This document shows, piece by piece, positions 26,516 through 35,084 of a stretch of DNA of 64,000 nt. Every line of letters starts with the position of its first letter. The stretch's first letter is position 1. The notes below the pieces were generated by a model, which had not been told where the DNA came from, ran no database searches, and was given only the letters and a program-made list of their open reading frames with translations. The stretch is from Paenibacillus phytorum (GTDB lineage Bacteria; Bacillota; Bacilli; Paenibacillales; NBRC-103111). Where the stretch lies: contig NZ_WHOA01000197.1 in assembly GCF_013141715.1 (NCBI RefSeq), positions 162,337-226,336 of the forward strand, given 5' to 3'. A program made the position numbers and the translations under genes.

Positions 26516-26698
26516 GTTGTAATTTCTACAAAAATTCACACGCCTGAAGGCTATTTTGCATGTTGAAGTTGCAGTTTGTACAACATTTCGAACTCATTTG
26601 TTGCGAAATGGCCTGAATTGGGCCAAATTGTTGTACAACATGCAACAATGAAGGGAGAATAGCACGATCTAGGCAGTAATTGTTGCACTTTTTACAAC
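26516..26698. repeat. Four-palindrome array A (GTTGYA-N5-TRCAAC)
   Basis: This fills most of the 26432-26783 gap. Four 17-bp palindromes start at 26516, 26568, 26630 and 26682, with spacings of 52, 62 and 52 bases. The inner five bases differ in each (ATTTC, GTTTG, CAACA, CTTTT). Smaller inverted repeats lie between boxes (GCCTGAAGGC; TGGCC/GGCCA). No gene or terminator was seen in the gap. A matching array is at 36388-36569. Confidence 0.85.
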
Positions 26699-26783
26699 AT
26701 CATTCAACCGAGCATAGGACTCATTTATTCCGTGTTCATCCTACATTCATATAAATCATACCAAACAGAAAGGAGTGAATATC

Positions 26784-27893
26784 ATGCTAGAACGCTTTGG
26801 TCATGGAGGCGACCTCTGGACGGCAGAAGAAGCCTTTGGCCGTCCGAAGGAGCAGTTCTTGGATTTCAGCTCGAATATGAATCCGTTAGGTCCTCCTTCG
26901 GTTGTTAAGCATATTCTCAGAGACGGGTGGCGCGATATGGTCAAATATCCTGATCCCGCTGTGCGTGAGCTGAGAAACAAGCTTTCATTGAAATATGATA
27001 TCGGGGTGGAAAGCATTCTGGTTGGCAACGGGGCAGCGGAGCTGATCGATCTGACCGCGCGAGTATTGAAGCCATCAGTTACCGGATTAGCGAGGCCTTC
27101 TTTTAGTGAATATGAGGAAGCGGTTCATAAATCAGGAGGCGGTATTTACAACATCCCTCTATTGCCAATGCACAATTTTGAATTGCTGAAGCAAGATATT
27201 GAAGCCGCCTATCCGACTGTGGACTTGTTTTTTCTAGGACATCCGAATAATCCAACAGGAAAGCTGGTTCCTCGTCAAGTGTTGGACATGCTTATGCAGA
27301 GTAACCGTAGATTGGTGCTTGATGAGGCCTTCATGGATTTTGTACCGAATGAGCAGGAGCACTCTTTACTCAAACTCGCTTCCACCAGTCAGCAGCTTGT
27401 CGTCATCCGATCTATGACGAAATTTTATTCCATCCCGGGTATACGCTTAGGCTTCATGGTGGCTCATCCCGATAGGATTCGGCAAATCCAACATCTTCAG
27501 GTGCAGTGGAGCGTAAACTATTTAGCGCAGCGAATCGGAACAGCCGTGCTTGATGATTTGGATTTTGAGCAGTCTAGCTGGCAGTGGCTGGAGGAAGAGA
27601 AGCCATGGCTTACCCAGCAGCTTGAGCAATTGGGTCTTGAGGTCGTGCCTAGTGATGTGAATTTTTTGCTTTTTTCGTTTCCTGAGCGGATGGGCATCGA
27701 TGTGAAGATGGCGCAGAAGCATTTGGGGCATCAAGGGATATTGATCCGAGATGCTTCCCTTTTTGAGGGTCTCAATAAACGCTATTGCCGAGTTGCGATA
27801 CGTCTTCGCGAAGACAATGAACGGTTAATAGCTGGGTTACGTCACATGATGGCAGAATTCATGCAGAACCGGGGGCAAGCTGATGACGAATAA
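26784..27893 (+). CDS. cobD: Threonine-phosphate decarboxylase
   Basis: A 369-residue PLP enzyme of the histidinol-phosphate aminotransferase fold, making (R)-1-amino-2-propanol phosphate for the cobalamin side arm. The start HGGDLWTAEEAFG and DFSSNMNPLGPP are typical of CobD, and the PLP lysine is Lys213 in RSMTKFYSIPG. ATG 26784 is preferred because AAAGGAGTG precedes it; an in-frame GTG lies inside that site. CobD versus a histidinol-phosphate aminotransferase rests on the N-terminal motif and the cobQ neighbour. Confidence 0.88.
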   Translation: MLERFGHGGDLWTAEEAFGRPKEQFLDFSSNMNPLGPPSVVKHILRDGWRDMVKYPDPAVRELRNKLSLKYDIGVESILVGNGAAELIDLTARVLKPSVTGLARPSFSEYEEAVHKSGGGIYNIPLLPMHNFELLKQDIEAAYPTVDLFFLGHPNNPTGKLVPRQVLDMLMQSNRRLVLDEAFMDFVPNEQEHSLLKLASTSQQLVVIRSMTKFYSIPGIRLGFMVAHPDRIRQIQHLQVQWSVNYLAQRIGTAVLDDLDFEQSSWQWLEEEKPWLTQQLEQLGLEVVPSDVNFLLFSFPERMGIDVKMAQKHLGHQGILIRDASLFEGLNKRYCRVAIRLREDNERLIAGLRHMMAEFMQNRGQADDE

Positions 27894-29487
27894 GACTGTA
27901 CAAGCTGCAACATTAATGGTCCAGGGCACAGCTTCCGACGTGGGTAAAAGCATTCTAACGGCCGCACTGTGCCGCATTCTAGTTCAAGACGGCTGGCAAA
28001 CGGCGCCATTTAAGTCGCAAAATATGTCCCTTAATTCTTATGTTACTTTTGATGGCAAAGAGATTGGCCGAGCACAAGGGGTGCAGGCGGATGCCTGTCG
28101 TATTTTAGCCACAACGGATATGAATCCGATCCTGCTTAAGCCGAAGCAAGACATGGTTGCTCAGGTCGTTGTTCACGGGAAGCCATACTCTGATCTAGAT
28201 GCAAGGACGTATAGAGAGACCTATTTGCCGCAGGCTGAAGTCATTGTGAAGGAAGCTTTAATCCGACTGCGCAGTGGGTATGATGTAGTGGTGCTAGAGG
28301 GGGCGGGAAGCCCAGCTGAAGTTAATCTGAAGGACCGCGATATTGTAAATATGCGGTTGGCAGGTTGGGCGGACGCTCCTGTGCTTCTCGTTGCTGATAT
28401 TGATCGTGGAGGCGTATTTGCCTCAATTGTAGGGACACTGGAGATCTTAACGCCGGAAGAAAGAGACCGGGTGAAAGGCTTTATTATTAATAAGTTTCGT
28501 GGAGATGTTAGTCTACTGAAACCGGGCTTGGATTGGCTAGAAGAGAAGACGGGGAAACCTGTTCTTGGGGTCATTCCTTATCTGCCTCAGTTAGGCATTG
28601 AGGATGAGGACTCAGCTTCACTAGATTCCAAGCGCATGCAGAGCAAGAGGAATGAGAGCTCTCAAGGGAAACGAGCAGATCAGCTGGATATCGCGGTCAT
28701 TCGCTTGCCACGCCTCTCTAATTTTACGGATTTCGATCCTCTGCAAGAGGAGAAAGATGTCCATTTTCGCTATATTACACACCTATCTGAATGGGGTGAA
28801 CCGGATGTCATTTTGCTCCCAGGCAGCAAGAATACCATGGACGATTTACGGTATTTGAACGAATCTGGTCTGGCAGAACGGGTGAAGGTTTTCGCGCAAT
28901 CCGAGAATGGTTGGGTCGCCGGTATTTGTGCAGGCTATCAGATGTTGGGCGCCAAGCTGCTTGATCCAAACGGCTACGAATCAGATCATCCTGAGCTAGA
29001 GGGACTAGGGCTTTTACCAACGGAGACGGTATTTACTTCCGATAAACGGACCGTTCAAGTTCAGGGAAGCAGTACACTTTTTGCTGAAAATAGCACTGAG
29101 ATTGTCATTGATGGCTATGAAATTCACATGGGGCGGACGCGTTATTTGCAAGAAATGGTAACGCCTTTCCAGATTAAGGCGCTTACCAGCCTCGATGATG
29201 AAAGCTCTGACAACGTTCTGCACGGGGACGGGGCAGCTGCGGATCATGGGCGTGTTTGGGGGACGTATTTACACGGGATTTTTCATAATGATGACTTCCG
29301 CAGAGCCTGGTTAAATCGTATTCGCAAGCATAAAGGATTATCCCTAATCGAGGGTGGCCTTCGTTTTAAGGAACGTCGAGAAGCTGCTTTCGATAGATTG
29401 GCTGACCACGTTAGATGTCACTTGGATATGAATCGAGTTTATGAGATGATGGATATATCAAAGCCTTGGAAAAGGGAGGATGCTTAA
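27883..29487 (+). CDS. cobQ: Cobyric acid synthase
   Basis: 534 residues. It amidates four side chains of adenosylcobyrinic acid diamide with glutamine and ATP. The N-terminal ATPase domain has VQGTASDVGKSIL and FKSQNMSLNSYVT. The C-terminal glutaminase domain has nucleophile Cys in AGICAGYQMLG and His in GTYLHGIFHNDD. Its start lies 11 bases inside cobD. It acts before CbiB in the pathway, so the cell may also make or import early corrinoids; no ring-building genes are in this window. Confidence 0.93.
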   Translation: MTNKTVQAATLMVQGTASDVGKSILTAALCRILVQDGWQTAPFKSQNMSLNSYVTFDGKEIGRAQGVQADACRILATTDMNPILLKPKQDMVAQVVVHGKPYSDLDARTYRETYLPQAEVIVKEALIRLRSGYDVVVLEGAGSPAEVNLKDRDIVNMRLAGWADAPVLLVADIDRGGVFASIVGTLEILTPEERDRVKGFIINKFRGDVSLLKPGLDWLEEKTGKPVLGVIPYLPQLGIEDEDSASLDSKRMQSKRNESSQGKRADQLDIAVIRLPRLSNFTDFDPLQEEKDVHFRYITHLSEWGEPDVILLPGSKNTMDDLRYLNESGLAERVKVFAQSENGWVAGICAGYQMLGAKLLDPNGYESDHPELEGLGLLPTETVFTSDKRTVQVQGSSTLFAENSTEIVIDGYEIHMGRTRYLQEMVTPFQIKALTSLDDESSDNVLHGDGAAADHGRVWGTYLHGIFHNDDFRRAWLNRIRKHKGLSLIEGGLRFKERREAAFDRLADHVRCHLDMNRVYEMMDISKPWKREDA

Positions 29488-29489
29488 AA

Positions 29490-30059
29490 ATGAAAATTTA
29501 TACTCGAACTGGAGATGCGGGGCAAACAGGCGTAATTGGTGGTCGTGTCGATAAAGATGATGATCGTGTTGAGGCTTATGGCACAACGGATGAACTGAAT
29601 TGTTATGTAGGTCAGGCGATGAGCTTTATGGATCCTGCGAAGTACCCCGATTTACTCCCGGACTTGCTGCAGGTGCAGCATGAATTGTTTGATTGCGGTT
29701 CAGATCTCGCTCTCTTGAAGCAAGAGCTGCGTCCTTATAAAGTAACGGCGGAAATGGTCGATATGCTGGAGACTTGGATTGATAAATATGATGCCGAAAC
29801 ACCGGATATTACACGATTCATTTTGCCGGGCGGGGGTACTGTTTCATCCACACTCCATGTTTGCCGTACCGTATGCCGTAGAGCAGAACGTCGGGTGGTA
29901 ACGCTTGCGCGAACGCAGGCAATTAATCCAGAAGTGCGCAGATACTTGAACCGACTGTCCGATTTATTCTTCACCATTGCCCGCACTGCGAATCACCGTG
30001 AAGGTATTACTGATGTGGAATATGTGCGAAGCGCTGAGGTGTTTAGACGTAAATCATGA
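29490..30059 (+). CDS. PduO-type ATP:cob(I)alamin adenosyltransferase
   Basis: 189 residues. It attaches the adenosyl group to cob(I)alamin or corrinoid precursors. The N-terminus KIYTRTGDAGQTGVIGG and the C-terminal RRAERRVVTL, NRLSDLFFTIAR are PduO hallmarks. ATG 29490 is chosen because AAAGGGAGG lies ten bases upstream. It follows cobQ directly and its stop overlaps the start of the pseudouridine synthase gene. Confidence 0.92.
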   Translation: MKIYTRTGDAGQTGVIGGRVDKDDDRVEAYGTTDELNCYVGQAMSFMDPAKYPDLLPDLLQVQHELFDCGSDLALLKQELRPYKVTAEMVDMLETWIDKYDAETPDITRFILPGGGTVSSTLHVCRTVCRRAERRVVTLARTQAINPEVRRYLNRLSDLFFTIARTANHREGITDVEYVRSAEVFRRKS

Positions 30060-30997
30060 GTTATTATGAACCGTTAGTATACATCGTACCGCCGGAGGAA
30101 GAGGGCTTTATACTTAAGACGGTGCTGCAAAAAAGATTAATGGTCTCTCGCAAATTGCTATCCCGCATTAAACTAACCGAGCAGGGCATTACGGTGAATG
30201 GGGTTAGACAATACATCAACATAAAGGTGAAGGCTGGCGATCGTGTAGAGATTCGTATGGAAGAAGAGCAATCTGAGGATATCTTGCCGCAGGATCTTCC
30301 ACTGCACATTCTGCATGAAGATGAGCATCTGTTGATACTAGCCAAGGATGCCGGTATCATCGTACATCCGACGCATGGGCATTATTTGAATACGATCGCC
30401 AATGGCGTTGTGTATCACTGGCAGCAAGCGGGCATTACATGTCGTTTCCGCCCCGTGCATAGACTTGACCAAGAAACGTCTGGTGTTCTGGCTATTGCAA
30501 AGACACCCTATGTACACCAGCAAATATCAGAGCAGATGATTCAGCATCAGGTGAAAAAAAAATACCTGGCCTTTGTGTGGGGCGTCATCACAGCGAAAAG
30601 CGGAACGATCAATGAACCCATTGATCGCGATCCTGAACAGCCGCATGTTCGTATCGTTACCCCTGACGGATATTCGGCAGTAACTCATTATGAGGTCGTG
30701 GAACAATTCGCGCATGCCGCTTTGGTTCGAATATGGCTTGAAACCGGTCGGACACATCAAATTCGTGTGCATATGCGCCATTTGGGACATCCGCTGCTTG
30801 GAGATAAAATGTACACACTTCCAGAGTTTGAGCAAAGTTTATCTGCAGTAGAAGTCAGTGAACGACTGGGTCGTCAGGCTTTGCACGCGTATAAACTGGG
30901 TTTTGTGCATCCAGGAACAAGGGAATGGACGGAGTTTCATGCTCCTCTGCCTGCGGATTTAGCAGTTTTACAATCATGGCTGCAGGAAAGTAACTAA
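30056..30997 (+). CDS. RluA-family pseudouridine synthase
   Basis: 313 residues. An N-terminal S4-like region (about 20-65, VSRKLLSRIKLTEQGITVNG) precedes the catalytic domain, with HRLDQETSGVL (catalytic Asp138) and LETGRTHQIRVHM. It modifies uridines in rRNA or tRNA; the exact site is unknown. The start overlaps the adenosyltransferase stop by four bases, so it is expressed with the cobalamin genes although unrelated in function. Confidence 0.9.
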   Translation: MSYYEPLVYIVPPEEEGFILKTVLQKRLMVSRKLLSRIKLTEQGITVNGVRQYINIKVKAGDRVEIRMEEEQSEDILPQDLPLHILHEDEHLLILAKDAGIIVHPTHGHYLNTIANGVVYHWQQAGITCRFRPVHRLDQETSGVLAIAKTPYVHQQISEQMIQHQVKKKYLAFVWGVITAKSGTINEPIDRDPEQPHVRIVTPDGYSAVTHYEVVEQFAHAALVRIWLETGRTHQIRVHMRHLGHPLLGDKMYTLPEFEQSLSAVEVSERLGRQALHAYKLGFVHPGTREWTEFHAPLPADLAVLQSWLQESN

Positions 30998-31005
30998 ATA
31001 AACAG

Positions 31006-31036
31006 AAACCATCCCTTTTTTAGGATGGTTTTCTTT
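31006..31036 (+). terminator. Terminator closing the cobD-rluA operon
   Basis: AAACCATCC pairs with GGATGGTTT around a T-rich loop, followed by TTCTTTG. Confidence 0.85.
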
Positions 31037-31124
31037 GTTATAACTTGACTTTCCGTATCAATTACCTCAGAATTTTAAGTAGTTCGATTCATTTCAACTT
31101 AGACTTAAAGGAGCTTTAAACATC

Positions 31125-31490
31125 ATGGGAGTAAAAATATTTTGTTATGATAAATGCGGGACATGCCGTAGTGCCGTAAAGTGGTTGAAAGAACATCATG
31201 TAGATATTACAGAAAATGTCCCTTTATTCGAAACGCCGCCCTCTGCCAAGGAATTGGCTAAGCTGCTAAGTGATAGCGGTCTGGAAATCAAAAAGTTTTT
31301 TAATACTTCCGGAGAAGTATATAAAGAGATGAGTCTGAAAGACAAGCTTCCCAGCATGTCGCAAGAGCAAATGCTCGAATTGCTTGCCTCGAACGGCAGG
31401 TTGATTAAGCGTCCGATCGTAACCGATGGTCAAAAGGTAACAGTGGGTTTCAAGGAAGCAGTGTATGACGAAGTATGGGCGAAGGGGTGA
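31125..31490 (+). CDS. ArsC/Spx-family protein (YusI-like)
   Basis: 121 residues with a thioredoxin-like ArsC fold. The start KIFCYDKCGTCRSAVKWL has Cys11 and Cys14 in CGTC followed by Arg, and later KDKLPSMS and LIKRPIV are family landmarks. True arsenate reductases and Spx regulators share this family; the length and sequence suit the uncharacterised YusI group. AAAGGAGCTTTAAACATC precedes the ATG. The next gene begins eight bases after the stop. Confidence 0.82.
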   Translation: MGVKIFCYDKCGTCRSAVKWLKEHHVDITENVPLFETPPSAKELAKLLSDSGLEIKKFFNTSGEVYKEMSLKDKLPSMSQEQMLELLASNGRLIKRPIVTDGQKVTVGFKEAVYDEVWAKG

Positions 31491-31497
31491 TCTTAGG

Positions 31498-32595
31498 TTG
31501 GAAGAGAAGAAGAAACCAGCAGGTAAAAAGTCACCACTAGCCATTGGCGGTTTTATAGCTGTTCTATTATCACAAGGGAAGCTGCTTTTAGGCTTACTAA
31601 AGCTTGGTAAAGCTGGCGGAGCCATCATCTCAATGTTCATTACAATTTGGGCTTATGCCTATCTTGCCCCATTGCCCTTTGCGATCGGCATTGTTCTGAT
31701 GATTCTCATACATGAGCTCGGTCATGTTTTCGCTGCCAAGATGAAGGGGCTTCCAGTGTCAGCGCCAGTCTTTATTCCTTTTCTTGGAGCACTGATTACA
31801 ATGAAAAAGAATCCTACCGATGCAGCAACAGAAGCGTTCATTGGAATAGGAGGCCCTATTCTTGGGACCATTGGTGGTGTTGCCGCTTTTGGTTTGGGGG
31901 TATATACCGATTCTCCTGTCATTGTTTCGGTTGCCTATGCCGCATTCTATTTAAATTTAATTAATTTACTCCCTATTCATCCTTTAGATGGTGGGCGAAT
32001 TTCTACAGCAGTAACTCGTTGGTTATGGATTCTAGGTTTAATAGGCGGTTTGGTATTTATTTACTATATAAATAGCCGTGTAAGTCAATTGGTTTTCTTC
32101 GTGATATGGGCCATGTTCGCTTGGGATTTGTATAAAAAATACGTGAAATACAGAAATCGCGAAGAGCTTCTTTCGGTCTCCACTCGGTTTGATTTTGGGG
32201 CTGATCATTTGCTTCAGCAGGGATACATCATTCCGGGGGAGAATCATACAAGAGATCTAGAATATACGACTTACTCGGATTTGCAGGGCCCTGCGGAAAG
32301 TAGACAAACCATTGTGATGTACTGGCAAGGGATCGGATTCGAGGGTCATGCTTTATTGCCTCAGCAATCCATCATTAAAAGAGTTCAGTTAATTAAAGTG
32401 GAACGTATGCAGAAAGAGAATGGGTTTTATTTAGGATTACAAGTAAAAGTGGATTATTCACCTCTAGGGATACAGGAGCTTTACTATGATGTCCCTGCGA
32501 AAACACGTTGGAAATTCGGAATTGCTTATCTTGCGCTCGCTTTGTTTTTGCTTTATATGATAAGACTTGTTCATCAAGTGGGAATTATCGACTAA
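31498..32595 (+). CDS. Site-2 protease family membrane metalloprotease
   Basis: 365 residues. HELGH (residues 72-76) gives the zinc-binding histidines and glutamate, and NLLPIHPLDGG (about 155-165) supplies the third ligand Asp of the M50 family. There are about six membrane helices and a cytosolic C-terminal part with one final helix. Such proteases cleave membrane-bound substrates. The TTG start at 31498 follows GAAGGGGTGA; the upstream in-frame ATG lies deep in the ArsC-like gene. Its target is unknown. Confidence 0.85.
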   Translation: MEEKKKPAGKKSPLAIGGFIAVLLSQGKLLLGLLKLGKAGGAIISMFITIWAYAYLAPLPFAIGIVLMILIHELGHVFAAKMKGLPVSAPVFIPFLGALITMKKNPTDAATEAFIGIGGPILGTIGGVAAFGLGVYTDSPVIVSVAYAAFYLNLINLLPIHPLDGGRISTAVTRWLWILGLIGGLVFIYYINSRVSQLVFFVIWAMFAWDLYKKYVKYRNREELLSVSTRFDFGADHLLQQGYIIPGENHTRDLEYTTYSDLQGPAESRQTIVMYWQGIGFEGHALLPQQSIIKRVQLIKVERMQKENGFYLGLQVKVDYSPLGIQELYYDVPAKTRWKFGIAYLALALFLLYMIRLVHQVGIID

Positions 32596-32662
32596 CGCTT
32601 TAGCGTTATCGCCCTATTAATTACTGATATGAAGTGAATTTATCATAAAGAGGATATAAACC

Positions 32663-33838
32663 ATGAAAATTACAGGATCAAAGAGACTTAGTCAACTAGG
32701 ATCGGCTATTTTTTCAGAAGTAGCAGATTGGAAGAGAGAGGTTATGAACCAAGGGGTAGACGTCATAGATTTAGGTATAGGAAGTCCTGATCTACCTCCC
32801 TCTGATCGAATTATTGAAGCAATTACTGAAGCCGTTCGTAACCCTGCGCATTACGGTTATCCAACATCTGAAGGAAGTTTAGCATTTCGAGAAACGGTTG
32901 CCAAATGGTACCGCTATCGATTCGGTGTGGAGCTGAGTCCGGAAAGTGAAATATTAACTCTGATGGGCTCACAAGATGGTCTTGCTCACTTAGCGCTTTC
33001 ACTCTGTGATCCTGGGGACATTGCCATTGTCCCTGATCCAGGTTACCCTATATATTCGGCAAGTCTCGTGCTGGCGGGAGTCGAACCTTACTTGTTGCCG
33101 CTGCGCGCAGAACACAACTTTTTACCCCAATTAGAGGACATTCCAGTAGACGTGGCTGCTAAGGCTAAATTCATCCTGCTTAACTATCCAAGCAATCCAT
33201 TGTCTGCTGTTGCAGATCGCGCTTTCTTTGAGCATTTGATTACTTATGCCAAGAAGCACGACCTGCTTGTCGTACACGATCTTGCCTACTCCGAAATGGC
33301 TTTTGACGGCTACCGGCCTATAAGTATTTTGGAGATAGAAGGCGCTAAGGAGGTTGCTGTCGAGTTTCATTCACTGTCAAAAAGTTTTAATATGGCAGGT
33401 TGTCGAATCGCTTTCTTAACCGGAAATGCATGCGCAGTGAATGCTCTTAAAACACTGAAATCCAATATCGATTACGGTGTATTCAGTGCCATTCAAGCGG
33501 CTGGAATTGCAGCATTAGAGGAAGACATGGAGCATGATCATTCCGTTGCGCATGTGTATGAAAGAAGACGAAATGTGTTGATCTCGGCACTAGCGGAAGC
33601 GGGGTGGATCATACCACCACCCAAGGCAACTATGTTTATCTGGGCTCCAATTCCAAAAGGATGGACATCTCGACAAATTTCCCGGGAAATGTTATATCAT
33701 GCTGGTGTTGTCGTTATTCCTGGAGACGCTTTCGGGGCCGAGGGAGAGGGCTTTGTGCGAATCGCATTGGTACAAGAAGAGGGTCGATTACTTGAGGCGG
33801 CAAAGCGAATAGGAGATTGGCTTCGTACATTAGAATGA
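32663..33838 (+). CDS. Class I/II aminotransferase (LL-DAP aminotransferase-like)
   Basis: A 391-residue PLP enzyme. Visible motifs are DLGIGSPDLPPSDRII, GSQDGLAHLAL, LNYPSNPLSAVAD and the PLP lysine Lys240 in EFHSLSKSFNMAGCRIAF. The pattern resembles the LL-diaminopimelate/aspartate aminotransferase subgroup; substrate is not determinable. AGAGGATATAAACC precedes the ATG. It sits alone between the protease and the DGQHR genes. Confidence 0.85.
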   Translation: MKITGSKRLSQLGSAIFSEVADWKREVMNQGVDVIDLGIGSPDLPPSDRIIEAITEAVRNPAHYGYPTSEGSLAFRETVAKWYRYRFGVELSPESEILTLMGSQDGLAHLALSLCDPGDIAIVPDPGYPIYSASLVLAGVEPYLLPLRAEHNFLPQLEDIPVDVAAKAKFILLNYPSNPLSAVADRAFFEHLITYAKKHDLLVVHDLAYSEMAFDGYRPISILEIEGAKEVAVEFHSLSKSFNMAGCRIAFLTGNACAVNALKTLKSNIDYGVFSAIQAAGIAALEEDMEHDHSVAHVYERRRNVLISALAEAGWIIPPPKATMFIWAPIPKGWTSRQISREMLYHAGVVVIPGDAFGAEGEGFVRIALVQEEGRLLEAAKRIGDWLRTLE

Positions 33839-33929
33839 AAATTAGAGATATTGGTAAAAATAGGAGAATGAGAGACATATAGATGTTTACGTAATGAAAT
33901 AAAACTTATTTGTTGAAAGGGGTAAGCAT

Positions 33930-35084
33930 ATGGATGCCATTTCCTCATTATCGGAGCTTTTAGCTGATCAGAAGCCTTCATCGTTCGTAGAAATTCCCGG
34001 GATTTTGGGGCAAACATTTGGGCAAGCGACAATTGCAGCTACACTGCCCATGAGCAAATTATTTTCAATCTATGAAGTTGATTTAGAAGTTCAACGTGCG
34101 ATTATTCCGCGTAATCTTTCTAAACTAATTGATTACGTTAATTTGTATTTAGAAGATCGCCAACCTATTTATTTCCCGGGAATCATTTTCTCGGCAAGAG
34201 GTGCAGGTCACTATGACGAAGATCAACAAGCGCTTCGTTTGCAGCCAATTGAGAAATTGTATGTAGTTGATGGTCAGCATCGTTTGGCCGCTTTCCAACG
34301 TATTATGGAGACGCTACAAAGTCAAATGGCTCGTGCCAAGGATCGTCGTGAGTACGACAAGATGGAAGAGATCACAGAAAAGCTGCGCCGTTTGTACGCT
34401 TTCCCTATCTCAACCATGACCTATTTGGACATTAATGCTCGTCAAGAGCGTCAGTTGTTCTCTGACATTAATAAGCTTCCACGCAAGCTTGGCGGCAACC
34501 TGGCGGTACTTCGCGATCAGCGCAGATTCTATCACGTTGCTGCGTCTGAGCTTGCAGCCAAAGCGCCAGCTATGCAGAAGCTGACCGTAGATATGTTCTC
34601 TGAACGCGGGAAGTCACCAGAGTATTTGTTCTCCTATCACTTGCTGATTGAAATATTGATTGCTTTGTTTGAAGGCAGAATGAAATCAGCAGCGCGTAAT
34701 AATGGCTATCAATATGAGGATAAAGAGCTGCAGGAACTTGTATCCTTGGCGGGAACCTATTTCAATGGCTTACTGAATTACTTGCCCGAACCAACTAAGG
34801 GTGAAATCGTATGGTCTGAGAATATCCAAATTGCACTAGCCATGTTTATGCATGAAGAAGCTACGAAACCAGGTAAATTTAATCGCTATGCACTTGAGCA
34901 CGTATTGAAAATACTTCCTCATGTGAATTGGAACAGCATTTATGCGGGTGAAGAGAAAGATCGGTTGCCGAGACGGACTCGCATTATGAAAGCCTACAAC
35001 CATATCAAAAACTTTTATCAAGATCAGAATGCATTTCTAATCAGCGATGCCGATTCTTACAATTCTAAGGAGGACGTGAGCTAA
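33930..35084 (+). CDS. DGQHR-domain protein, DndB-like (first of pair)
   Basis: 384 residues, no membrane segment. The signature DGQHR is at residues 114-118 in LYVVDGQHRLAAF, and RQLFSDINKLPRK follows near 175. This is the ParB/sulfiredoxin-like fold shared with DndB, which regulates phosphorothioate DNA modification and defence. No dndC, dndD or dndE gene is in this window. GAAAGGGG precedes the ATG. Its stop codon overlaps the start of the paralogous next gene by one base, so the two are co-translated. Function here is unknown. Confidence 0.75.
   Translation: MDAISSLSELLADQKPSSFVEIPGILGQTFGQATIAATLPMSKLFSIYEVDLEVQRAIIPRNLSKLIDYVNLYLEDRQPIYFPGIIFSARGAGHYDEDQQALRLQPIEKLYVVDGQHRLAAFQRIMETLQSQMARAKDRREYDKMEEITEKLRRLYAFPISTMTYLDINARQERQLFSDINKLPRKLGGNLAVLRDQRRFYHVAASELAAKAPAMQKLTVDMFSERGKSPEYLFSYHLLIEILIALFEGRMKSAARNNGYQYEDKELQELVSLAGTYFNGLLNYLPEPTKGEIVWSENIQIALAMFMHEEATKPGKFNRYALEHVLKILPHVNWNSIYAGEEKDRLPRRTRIMKAYNHIKNFYQDQNAFLISDADSYNSKEDVS

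Noticed and set aside
32585..32610. AACGC-TTTA-GCGTT mini-hairpin after the protease gene as a terminator
   Set aside because: Only five base pairs and no T run.
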